DNA of 64,000 nucleotides from Mycosarcoma maydis. Its lineage: Eukaryota > Basidiomycota > Ustilaginomycetes > Ustilaginales. The notes beneath the pieces were generated by a model that searched no databases, had not been told where the DNA came from, and saw only the letters and a list, made by a program, of their open reading frames with translations. The stretch is from contig NC_026481.1 of assembly GCF_000328475.2 (NCBI RefSeq), positions 749,315 to 813,314 on the forward strand, given 5' to 3'. Each line of letters opens with the position of its first letter. Within the stretch, counting starts at the first letter, position 1. Shown in pieces: positions 43,147 through 51,851 of the stretch. The position numbers were made by a program, and so were the translations under genes.

Positions 43147-44056
43147 ATGCCAGCTACCGCAGGTTCGTATGCTTGGTTGCTCCGACACTACCTTCCGCAC
43201 CATGCTACATCAATGGCTATCGGTAGCTGCACGTGATTTCGTGCTCCACTGAGGGTGGCCACCATCCGAGGTGTACGCACAATCAACGAGTAGCTGGTGT
43301 CGCTACATGAAATCTGACTCTTGTCCATCTTCGCCACCTGTTGGTTTGATGCTTCTGCCTTTGTGTCGACGGTTCCACACTTGACCCTCACATACGCTGC
43401 CGTCTACCGCAGAGACTGCCAGCTACCGACTCAACCAGTAAGTTTACTTGACACTTGCTTTCTCGTATTTCTGCCACTGCCAGTATCTATGCGTAACTCA
43501 CCAATCGTTCCAAGTCTGCTCGTACCTTGTACCGTGCATCTCTTGACAGTGTCATGCTTCGAGTCAAGGACCCGAAAATCTCGCTCGACTTTTACGAAAA
43601 CGTACTCGGCATGGACCTGATTGACAAGCACGACGGTGGCGACTTTACGCTCTACTTCCTCGCGTATCAACACCAGAAGGGCATCACTCAACGAGGTGAG
43701 CGCGAAGCCATTCTCGAACTCACGCACAACCACGGTACCGAAAACGACGCCGACTTCAGCTACCATAATGGAAACCAGGAACCCAAGGGTTTCGGCCACC
43801 TGTGCGTCGCCGTCGACGACATCCATAAGGCGTGCGATAGGTTTGAAAAGCTCGGCGTCAAGTTTCAGAAGAAATTGACGGATGGTAAGATGAAAAACAT
43901 TGCATTCATCTTGGATCCTGTAAGTCTGCATTCGTGATTCGTGATTGGTGCCAGCACACACCCGAGGCAGGGTGGCTCAAGCTGACTCTCTCGTTGGGTA
44001 TGTGTAAACAGGATAACTACTGGATCGAAATCATCTCCACTTCCAAGCCCCAGTAA
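43147..44056 (+). CDS. Glyoxalase I (lactoylglutathione lyase)
   Basis: Four exons, 43147-43162, 43413-43437, 43550-43919 and 44012-44056, give 151 residues. Exon 1 is only 16 bases and exon 2 only 25. Introns are 250 bases (donor GTTCGT), 112 (GTAAGT) and 92 (GTAAGT). The joined N-terminus reads [23 protein letters not shown], matching the family. The four metal ligands are visible: His14 in LNHVML (Gln in the human enzyme), Glu70 in LELTHN, His97 in GFGHL and Glu143 in [14 protein letters not shown] and [14 protein letters not shown] blocks complete the vicinal-oxygen-chelate fold. It converts the methylglyoxal-glutathione hemithioacetal to S-lactoylglutathione in the cytosol. The third intron contains two motif copies just after its donor. 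Confidence 0.93.
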
Positions 44057-44495
44057 GCATCTTCCTGAACACCGAGCGGCGGCGTCCACAAATGCGATCT
44101 GGGGCGAGCGAATAAGTCTTGAATCCAGTCTGCCTGGTTGGTGCCACCAACGCTTGTTCTCACGCTCGTGCATGCGCATCGTCTGTAGTTGGCAACCTTC
44201 GGAATGACATATCGAGTCCAAACAGACCACCTCAATCCAAGTCGCCCCGTCCAACTGAAGATCACCAGTGTGTCCCCGCTTTGAGAGATCCTGCTAGCGT
44301 CTTGCAGAATGTGTCAGTTGCATGACTTGCTGACACAGCTCGCACAATCCATAAATGCGATTCTGTCGCTGCTCGCCGCATGGACTTTTTTTTGTCCTTC
44401 TTTAGACGCAAGACAGCAAGAATATAGCAACGCACACGTTTGGCGACACGGTTCCAGGCGAAATGCATTCACGCTTCTTGATGGATCGAATTGCT
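44057..44495. other. Gap between convergent GLO1 and DUG2 genes
   Basis: This gap of 439 bases holds the two 3' ends. I see no motif array and no gene. Confidence 0.55.
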
Positions 44496-47400
44496 CTAAA
44501 TGCTTGACAAACCTTGAATGAACCTCCTGATCACATTCTGACCTTTGACCAGATTCCTCTGTCGCAACCTCTCGTCTGGCAGATGCGCATTATCGCTGCT
44601 CTGGCCCATCGGGAGATGCACTGCGCCCGCTCCTAACTCCTTCTCCAAGATCGCGATCGCTGGGATACTTCCACCCTCGCGGATTGAAATGGGCTCTGCA
44701 TTCCATTCCTGCTTGACCGCTTCTCGCAACAGTTGGAAAAAGCTGCTCGAATCCGAGCCAAGCCACCAGTCAGCTCGGTGATCGACGCTGACACTCACCT
44801 TGTTCTTGATGCTGGGCCGTGTCAGCGTCGGATAGAGCCGGTCGAATGTGGTATTGACATGTTGCACCAAGGATGCTTCGATCGTAGGCAGGTCTTGCTC
44901 CGGTACGAGACGCAGTGAGACTTGGGCAGATACCGATGATGGAATCACAGTCGAGTTGCCAGGCCCCGAAACGCGGATGTTGTGCACTGACAGTGACGGG
45001 TTGCGCCACTTGGCCATCAAGCTTTCCACTGTTTCGCTGTCCATCTGCGTCACAGTCTTGTGCGATTGCTTGATGCGCACAATGTCTTTGTACGCTTCTA
45101 TCTCGAGATCGGTGGTGGGTCGAACAGAGTCGTAAAACCCGGGTAGTGCCACCGACTCGCCTTGGCCTGTCAGTTGTGCAAGCAGTTTGACCATGTCGAC
45201 CATAGGTTCGCGAATAGCACCACCTTCCACTCCCGAGTGGACATCGCGATCGCCGCTCGTTACGCTCACCGTCGCACGCACAACACCGCGCAATCCAATC
45301 GTCAGACACGGAGTCTCTTCGTCCAACCAGTACGAGTTGGATAGCAGAATCACGTCGATCTCGCCGATCTCGGTTTTGTACTTCCTCACAGCCTCGACAA
45401 ATCCAACCGAGCCATTTTCCTCCTCGCCTTCGATCAGAAAGACCACGTCGGAATACAGCCGGCGCGTGGAGAGCAGATGGTGTACCGCACACGCAGCTGC
45501 CAAGATAGGCCCCTTGTTGTCCGATACGCCACGTCCGTACAGGTAGCCATCACGTCCATCTAGCGTGAAAGGATCAGACGTCCAGTTCCCTTCGGCAGCA
45601 ATGCAGTCGTAATGGCCGTAGAATAAGCAGCGTTTCTCATGTCTCGGTTGTGACGCACGACAACGCCCATCTTTGTCGCCCGTATCTTGGGCTTCCTCGA
45701 CCCGACCCTGCAGGTGATCAAACATAATCGAGCCACTCAATCCCTCGCCTTCATCCGTGTCGTCTGCATCAAGCGCGTTCCTGTCGCTGTCAAATTGTGA
45801 CTCGGACGATCCAGTCGATGTCGAACTCAACGTCGAAGTCGACGTCGAGCTCGAAGCGCTTCTGGAGCGGTCCAGATTGGCAGCTTCTGTTCGCCGTCGT
45901 CTGGATCTGTATGCGTTCGCTTTGAATGTTGCAAGCACCAAACAGTTTGTTCCTACCGAATTTGGCAGGATCCGCGCTTCAGCACCAAGTTCTTGAAAAC
46001 AGCTTTTGAGAAAGTGAGCCGCTTGTCGACAATCTTCTCGGTGCTCTTCGCTCGAACTGATGCTGGGATACGAGATGAACTTGCGCAAGAGCGAACGGAG
46101 GAGCGGCCACTGCGCTGATTCGACCTCACTACTGGCTCCACTAGACGACAAGGCGAGCATGGACGTTGCTTCGTGGCCGACTACATTGGCAGCTGCGTTT
46201 GCGTTTGCGTTTGCGTTGGCATTGGCGGTGGCGATCGGCGTTGAGCTCAGCGATGGTGTTGCATTGTTGAGAGACAGCCGTTCGGCATCTCTTCCGAGTG
46301 CGGCTGTTTCTGCTGCTGTTGCTGCTGCGTGTCTTGCCAATGAAAATGGTGCTGAAGGTTGGATTGGAACCACGTCCCAGATCTTGATTAAATTGTCACT
46401 TGAGCCTGTGATGAGCTGCGCGACTTTGGATGTCTGACCACTTGCACTTATACCGCCTTGGGCTTGGTTGCGAACTGCAGTTTCTCGTGTCTTGCCAGAT
46501 GGCGTGTCACTCACCTTGGCTAGCGACAGCACAATACCGTCGTGTGCCTGCAGTCTGCTGATGCATCTGAAGGATCTATTCCAGGTATGCACTCTGCCGT
46601 CAGCGCCAGCGGTAAAGAGCAGCCCCGATTCCGGGCACGTCTCGAGGCAGATCACATCGTCTGTATGCGCACGGATAGTGCGTACCAGTGTGCACGTCTC
46701 CAGATCCCACACCTCCACTTCACCGCCTTGTAATCCAGCAAAGAGTGTCGTCTTCCATGAACCAAGTGCGAGCACGGCGTTGCCGTCGGCGTTCGGGCTT
46801 TCGAGCGTGGCGAGTAAAAAGAGACCAGACCGGGTCGCATGCCAGAGCTTGATGGTCTCATCGCCTGAGCCAGATGCAAGCACCGTGGGATGTTCGGTAT
46901 CTCCCTCGAGAGTCAGAAGCGTAAGGCAGTAGACATAGCCAAAGTGGGCGGAAGGAACAGAAGAGGAAGGTGGCACAAGCAGAGTGCGTACAGATACCGA
47001 CGCATTGTCGACACCAGCATCGCCGGCTGTGTTTGCGGTGGAGCCAATGGCTGTACTGTCTAGACGCTTTGAAGCCGCACGCAGAACGTTTTCTGTCGCG
47101 CCTGGCGTGGAGAGCACTCCGTGAGTATGATCGGGTTGCTCGGATTCGACAAGAACTGGCGTCTTCTGCAGTATAGGGACTCTGACAGTGCTATGCATTG
47201 GCGCGGCAGACGGTCTTGCAGTTGCGCGAGTAGGTGTAGATGTGCCCGCGCTGCCCAAGCCGGACCTGCTGAGCGCCACGGGAATCGAGTCGAAGAACTT
47301 GTGCGGTCGCGACACCAGGTCTGGACTGGATATAAGAGGACTATCTAGCCCAGTCTCGTGTGCACCAGATTCGCCGTTGGTATGTCGCTCTTCAGACTCA

Positions 47401-47996
47401 TTCACGATGCCATTGCCACCTCTGCCTCGGTGATTCTGTTTGTCGAAACCTGCTAGACAGATCCACTGTATCGACGTCGACTGGCATCCTATGTAGAGCG
47501 TTTCTAGCGTGGAACACCACTTGAGTGCAAATATGTCGCCAACACCGTCTTCAGCAGGATGGACCAGAAAGAGGGGTAGATTCGTCAAAGTATCCCATAC
47601 CCGTACAGTATTGTCGCCAGACGAGCTAAACAGCCAGTTCTTCTCGGGAGCCACTTCGAGCGCAAGTACACTTGCTGTGTGTCCCTGAAGCTGCGCGATG
47701 GAGTGAAATTCGGCAAGGTCCCATACGTTGATGTGACCCTCCTGTGAGCCCGAGTAGAGCAGATTGCGACGTTCATCTACAGCCAGGGAGAGGACCGAAG
47801 ATTGGTGGTTGATCGAGTGGCTCAACAGTGCGCTGGTGGAGGCAGCCACGGATGCGTTTGTGTTGGAAGCGCCGGACAGAGAGGACACACCCGCCGATCT
47901 GGCTTGAGCTAGGCTGAGGATGTTGTTGTCGAGCTGACCGAATGAGGAGGAAGGATGGCCGAGAAAGTGTTGAAAGTGAACGTTGGGCGAGCACAT
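44496..47996 (-). CDS. Dug2-type WD40/M20 peptidase for glutathione degradation
   Basis: An intronless frame of 1166 residues. The N-terminal half (about 55-590) is a WD40 propeller (LYSGSQEGHINVWDL, LFSSSGDNTVRVWDT, LASGSGDETIKLW, LFTAGADGRVHTW, LITGSSDNLIKIWD). The C-terminal part (about 690-1166) is an M20 metallopeptidase: GHYDCIAAEGNW, GRGVSDNKGPILA, IEGEEENGSVGF and DVHSGVEGG. This order is specific to Dug2, which with the amidotransferase Dug3 hydrolyses glutathione in the cytosol, independently of gamma-glutamyl transpeptidase. Dug3 is not in this window. The position that reads SDNYWL in related carnosinase-type enzymes reads SNSYWL, so one metal ligand may differ. Insertions include an Asn-Ala repeat coded near 46192-46222 and a Ser/Thr run (SSSTSTSTLSSTSTGSS). 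GLO1 is the tail-to-tail neighbour. Confidence 0.92.
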   Translation of the reverse strand: MCSPNVHFQHFLGHPSSSFGQLDNNILSLAQARSAGVSSLSGASNTNASVAASTSALLSHSINHQSSVLSLAVDERRNLLYSGSQEGHINVWDLAEFHSIAQLQGHTASVLALEVAPEKNWLFSSSGDNTVRVWDTLTNLPLFLVHPAEDGVGDIFALKWCSTLETLYIGCQSTSIQWICLAGFDKQNHRGRGGNGIVNESEERHTNGESGAHETGLDSPLISSPDLVSRPHKFFDSIPVALSRSGLGSAGTSTPTRATARPSAAPMHSTVRVPILQKTPVLVESEQPDHTHGVLSTPGATENVLRAASKRLDSTAIGSTANTAGDAGVDNASVSVRTLLVPPSSSVPSAHFGYVYCLTLLTLEGDTEHPTVLASGSGDETIKLWHATRSGLFLLATLESPNADGNAVLALGSWKTTLFAGLQGGEVEVWDLETCTLVRTIRAHTDDVICLETCPESGLLFTAGADGRVHTWNRSFRCISRLQAHDGIVLSLAKVSDTPSGKTRETAVRNQAQGGISASGQTSKVAQLITGSSDNLIKIWDVVPIQPSAPFSLARHAAATAAETAALGRDAERLSLNNATPSLSSTPIATANANANANANAAANVVGHEATSMLALSSSGASSEVESAQWPLLRSLLRKFISYPSISSSEEHREDCRQAAHFLKSCFQELGAEARILPNSVGTNCLVLATFKANAYRSRRRRTEAANLDRSRSASSSTSTSTLSSTSTGSSESQFDSDRNALDADDTDEGEGLSGSIMFDHLQGRVEEAQDTGDKDGRCRASQPRHEKRCLFYGHYDCIAAEGNWTSDPFTLDGRDGYLYGRGVSDNKGPILAAACAVHHLLSTRRLYSDVVFLIEGEEENGSVGFVEAVRKYKTEIGEIDVILLSNSYWLDEETPCLTIGLRGVVRATVSVTSGDRDVHSGVEGGAIREPMVDMVKLLAQLTGQGESVALPGFYDSVRPTTDLEIEAYKDIVRIKQSHKTVTQMDSETVESLMAKWRNPSLSVHNIRVSGPGNSTVIPSSVSAQVSLRLVPEQDLPTIEASLVQHVNTTFDRLYPTLTRPSIKNKVSVSVDHRADWWLGSDSSSFFQLLREAVKQEWNAEPISIREGGSIPAIAILEKELGAGAVHLPMGQSSDNAHLPDERLRQRNLVKGQNVIRRFIQGLSSI

Positions 47997-48704
47997 GCTG
48001 AACTTGCATTATCGTTGCTAGCTCAGCTGACAGAATGACAAGGGAGAGGGCAATCTTATATAGTTCAGCTGCGATCACGGATTGGAAAAGGGAATGTGCT
48101 TGTGCTCGTAGAACGAGGGACTCGTTGAGCTGTCACGGAAGAAGTGAGAATTACCGACCAGGTCAACTGGGAACGTTGTTGCCGAGGTTGAAGGGCTCAA
48201 TCGAGCACGGCTTGACGGCAGGAATGTGTGCGACAGCTGAAAGCCTTTCGAAAGTCCTGGTTTGGAGCATGTGCCCGCAATGTGTTGGTGTTTCAGTGCG
48301 AGCATGTACACATGACTCACGGCTGCACTGGACTGTATACGAGGAGCATGGTGTCATTTGACCATCAAACATGCTCATTCGCGATTCGTGATTCACAGAT
48401 AGATAAGGCGTGGGCAGCCGATGCTGACATCTGTGCCCGATTCGTTTCGAGTTCGGGTTGCGGAAGTAATTCACAGATTTTTGTGAGACAAAAAGACTTT
48501 TTTGGATTCACTCACGACTCGTGACTGATTTACGATTCGTGATTTGGAATCAGAAAAAGCACATACATTCACGATTCGTGATTCGAGTTGAACGCTGTCC
48601 TCTCTCTATACGTTGACCTCCCTCAAACACCGTCATCTTCTGTCATCGTCGACCTAGGCACCGTGAGCTTATGAGCTCGTCTGGCCACAATTTAAGCTGC
48701 AGTC
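47997..48704. other. Divergent promoter region DUG2 / RPC6
   Basis: Motif copies cluster near 48375-48400 and 48510-48585 (ACTCGTGACTG, ATTCGTGATTTGG, ATTCACGATTCGTGATTCG). No coding frame is supported. Confidence 0.6.
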
Positions 48705-50327
48705 ATGCCGAGCGCTAGAGTCTCGTCGTCGTCGTCGTCGGCGGCGGCAGGGTCCAAACTTACCAAGCTCGAATCTGCACTCTATCGCGCAGCTCAGTCA
48801 TCGCCTGGCAGCATCATCACTCAAGATCAAATCACGGAGCAGTTCAAACATGAGCAGCTCGACGATCGGCTTCAGGCCATCAATGGACTTCTTAGAAAAA
48901 GTCTCTTCACAGCTCAAAGCCTCAATGGTCAGATCCAGTTTGCTGCCACCGCCAAAGCCGAGGCGAGTATGATGGGCAAGCTGGACGAGAACGAAACACT
49001 CGTCTACTCGCACATCAAGGACTCGCGCAACGAAGGTATCTGGACCAAGCAGCTCAAAGCAAGAACGGGCTTGCATCAGACCATCATCAACCGCTGCCTC
49101 AAGTCGCTAGAGCAGAAGCAGCTCGTCAAAGCGGTCAAGTCGGTCAAATACCCCACCCGCAAGATCTTCATGCTGTTTGGTCTCACTCCTTCGATCGAGC
49201 TTTCCGGAGGTCCTTGGTACACTGACAACGAGTTGGATACGGGATTCATCAACGAACTTTCCATGGCTATCCTCAACTTTGTCCGTTCCAAATCGTTCCC
49301 AAAGAATGGTCAATCTAGGGCCCTGTTTCCCACAAGTCACACCTCACAGCTTCCTTCCGCCAAGAGCATTCATTCGTATCTTCGCAGCTCAAATCTCACA
49401 GAGACCGAGCTCGAAGTTGAACACGTTGCTTCGTTGCTCGACATTCTGGTCTATGATGAGCAGATCGAGAAGATACCCGTGCTTCCCTTTTCGTTTGGCG
49501 GTGCAGGTGGGGGAATCAACGGATATAGCGACGAGCACCAAGGCTCATCTGATTCGGATCGATCGACTGATGGTAGCGTGTCAGATAGCGAGAGCGCCAG
49601 TGAGTCGGAAAGCGAGTCATCCGCACAGGATACAGGGTCAGACAGTGATCACGGTAAAGTCAAGGTCAAGAAGGAGCAGAAGCGCGATGGAGACGAGGAC
49701 AGCGACGAGGAGGAGCAAAGATCCACGACGAGTGGAAAGCGCAAACGATCTTCGGCCAAGTCATCGTCGCGCAAAAAGAGCAAAAAGTGCAAATCCTCGT
49801 CCAAAAGCAGCAAATCGAAGCACCGTCACAGCAGCAAATCACGATCACGGTCGCGAGAGCGGTCCCGCTCTCGGCCCGCTTCTTCTGATGACGAGAGTGG
49901 AACTGAGTCCGACTCTTACAGCGCTTCCTCAGCATCCTCTGATCGCAGACACAGACGTCGTTCGAGCAGTAAGAAGAAGCGCTCCAACGGCAAGGTCTCG
50001 TCATCACGTCGCAGTCCCGCAGCAAGCGGAGGCGATATTGTTCCCTTTGTATACCGCGCTGTGCGTCCGCATTCTGTCAAAGTGGGGTGGACCGAGATTC
50101 CCTGTGGTCACTGTCCCGTCTTCGACTTTTGCGATGATACCGGCCCGGTCAATGCCGAGACCTGCCAGTACTACGGCGGTAAACACGACGAGCTGGGCCG
50201 GAAGCTGACCAACGGTTGGATCGATACGATCGCCGACGATGACGATGACGACGATGCCGCTGAGGATGATGACCACGATGAAGACGGTGTCAAGGACGAG
50301 AGCAAGTACATCGATGGGGACGCATAA
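48705..50327 (+). CDS. RNA polymerase III subunit Rpc6 (Rpc34/RPC39) with an inserted SR/acidic region
   Basis: An intronless frame of 540 residues. The N-terminal winged helices (about 15-200) are typical: LTKLESALYRAAQSSPGSIITQDQI, LVYSHIKDSRNEGIWTKQLKARTGLHQTIINRCLKSLE and ARKIFMLFGL-like KYPTRKIFMLFGLTPS. The C-terminal FeS domain carries Cys467, Cys470, Cys476 and Cys487 in a CX2CX5CX10C arrangement. Rpc6 belongs to the Pol III subcomplex that opens the promoter and contacts TFIIIB. Between the two parts, residues about 269-444 form an insertion that is first acidic/Ser (SDSESASESESESS), then Lys/Ser and Arg/Ser dipeptides (SRSRSRERSRSR). An acidic tail (DDDDDDAAEDDDHDED) ends the protein. 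Related Rpc34 proteins are near 320 residues. Confidence 0.93.
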   Translation: MPSARVSSSSSSAAAGSKLTKLESALYRAAQSSPGSIITQDQITEQFKHEQLDDRLQAINGLLRKSLFTAQSLNGQIQFAATAKAEASMMGKLDENETLVYSHIKDSRNEGIWTKQLKARTGLHQTIINRCLKSLEQKQLVKAVKSVKYPTRKIFMLFGLTPSIELSGGPWYTDNELDTGFINELSMAILNFVRSKSFPKNGQSRALFPTSHTSQLPSAKSIHSYLRSSNLTETELEVEHVASLLDILVYDEQIEKIPVLPFSFGGAGGGINGYSDEHQGSSDSDRSTDGSVSDSESASESESESSAQDTGSDSDHGKVKVKKEQKRDGDEDSDEEEQRSTTSGKRKRSSAKSSSRKKSKKCKSSSKSSKSKHRHSSKSRSRSRERSRSRPASSDDESGTESDSYSASSASSDRRHRRRSSSKKKRSNGKVSSSRRSPAASGGDIVPFVYRAVRPHSVKVGWTEIPCGHCPVFDFCDDTGPVNAETCQYYGGKHDELGRKLTNGWIDTIADDDDDDDAAEDDDHDEDGVKDESKYIDGDA

Positions 50328-51851
50328 TACAAGGTGGCGTAACACCACCAAATCTTGGACTGACCAGGGTTGTTACCTGATCCTCGACTTCGTACCATGA
50401 CTAACCGCATCATGCACTACTGAATGTCATCTACTTCCGTCGTACAGTCACGAGTATTTCAGCATTCCAGCAAAAGTGTCTAACGTGTGTCCGAGCGAGT
50501 TTGAGCTCTTGAAAACTTGTTGCGTTGATTCGAGCTGCAAGACGTTCCAGTCACGAATCACGAATAATGATATTCGTGATTCACGATTGTGTCAACAAGT
50601 TCCGACACATCGGCGACTTTGGGAGAAATCAAATAAAATGTGCAGCTCCTGATGCGCTGTGGTCATAATTCGAAAGCTCGATCATGCCTAGCTTTCTACT
50701 GCAGTTCGAAGCAAAGAATCGATCGAACGCAAACCTTGTGCAACCTTGTACTTAAAAGTTAGCTCAAGCTGCCCAATCGTGAACCGAGCGTAGTAATCCA
50801 GCGTGCAGTTCGTGTCGCCTATCGCCCGCTGCCGAATTCGTGGTTCTTTGGTTGTCAAAAACCGGCGTTTCAGGAACTTCACCCACGTGCTTTCGGCGGG
50901 ACTGAAAACGATGCCATGGTTCTGTGCGATTGTACTTCATCAGAAAAGTGTCTGTGAGTGGGCGCATACGCAGAAACACTCCCCTGAGGGTGTCTTTTAG
51001 CTCGGCACGTCAGCTTCCGTTCCCCGCGCTGTCGAAGCGCAAGCTCAGCATGGAGCTGTCGGCATTTTGCCAATACAACTAGATCACATAGGGCTTTGGT
51101 CAGCGTCGAGCGGCTTGTGTGAGCTTCGATTCTTGCACCCCCTAGTCCTTTTAGGTATTCCTGAGGTTTACGATCGGTTGTGTGGGCGGCTTGATGAACA
51201 ATGGTCAGCCACAATTGATTGATTTCTTGGAGCGACTTGGAGTGCACCGGCGCACGGCGGTTGCCATGACTACGGTGCTGCTGCAGGGGAATCGCAATGA
51301 CAAATCCGAGATTTGCACCCGAGTGCTTTGCAGCACGGCGACAAAGTGTGGGTTGATGAGGATTTGATTGCAACTCTTACGCCGTGTGTGGGCGAGAAGC
51401 ATTACAACATGCGTTTCATGTGACGAGACCGAGCTAGCAGCACACCAGGCAGAATGCTTACATCGAACATGGTCACACGCACGCACACAGACCATTCTTG
51501 CGCTCGCACGCTGCGTGGTTTTTTGGCTGGGTCAGCCGGTCACAGCTGTGTCCCTGGTCAGTGCCAGGCTCTACTGTGGCGTCTGTAGCCAGACTTTGCA
51601 GAACTATCCGTGTGTTGACAACCCTTGACGGCACTCTACTGGGCACAGAAAGGTACTTAAGCAACCGCTCACAAGCCCATGCTTTGCTGTTCGTTCATCA
51701 TCATCGATCATCTTACTTTTCCTACCTTCTTTGTCTCTTCTTACAAACGTCGTCTTGCTGGACAAGACCGAACTCGTTCTTACTCTTCACCAATTCCATC
51801 TATCTTCTCCTTTCTCTTTTCTCTTTCTCATAACCCATAATTTTAGCAACC
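50328..51851. other. Intergenic region upstream of the GH45 endoglucanase
   Basis: It contains a perfect motif hairpin at 50556-50581 and no other array. The last ~180 bases become strongly pyrimidine-rich (51700-51835) and end CTTTCTCATAACC before the ATG, which looks like a long CT-rich leader. The open frames here, including a 164-residue minus-strand one, show no recognisable protein. The length of 1.5 kb would suit a regulated promoter, but I identify no specific operator. Confidence 0.55.
50556..50581. repeat. Perfect hairpin built from two motif copies
   Basis: AATCACGAATA is followed by a four-base loop (ATGA) and its exact inverse TATTCGTGATT. Flanking bases extend the similarity with further motif copies on both sides. 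It lies 230 bases after the RPC6 stop, so it could fold in the 3' untranslated RNA or be recognised as DNA. Confidence 0.85.

Noticed and set aside
50879..51373. 164-residue minus-strand frame upstream of the endoglucanase
   Set aside because: Composition is mixed and no family is recognisable; it may be chance in an intergenic region.
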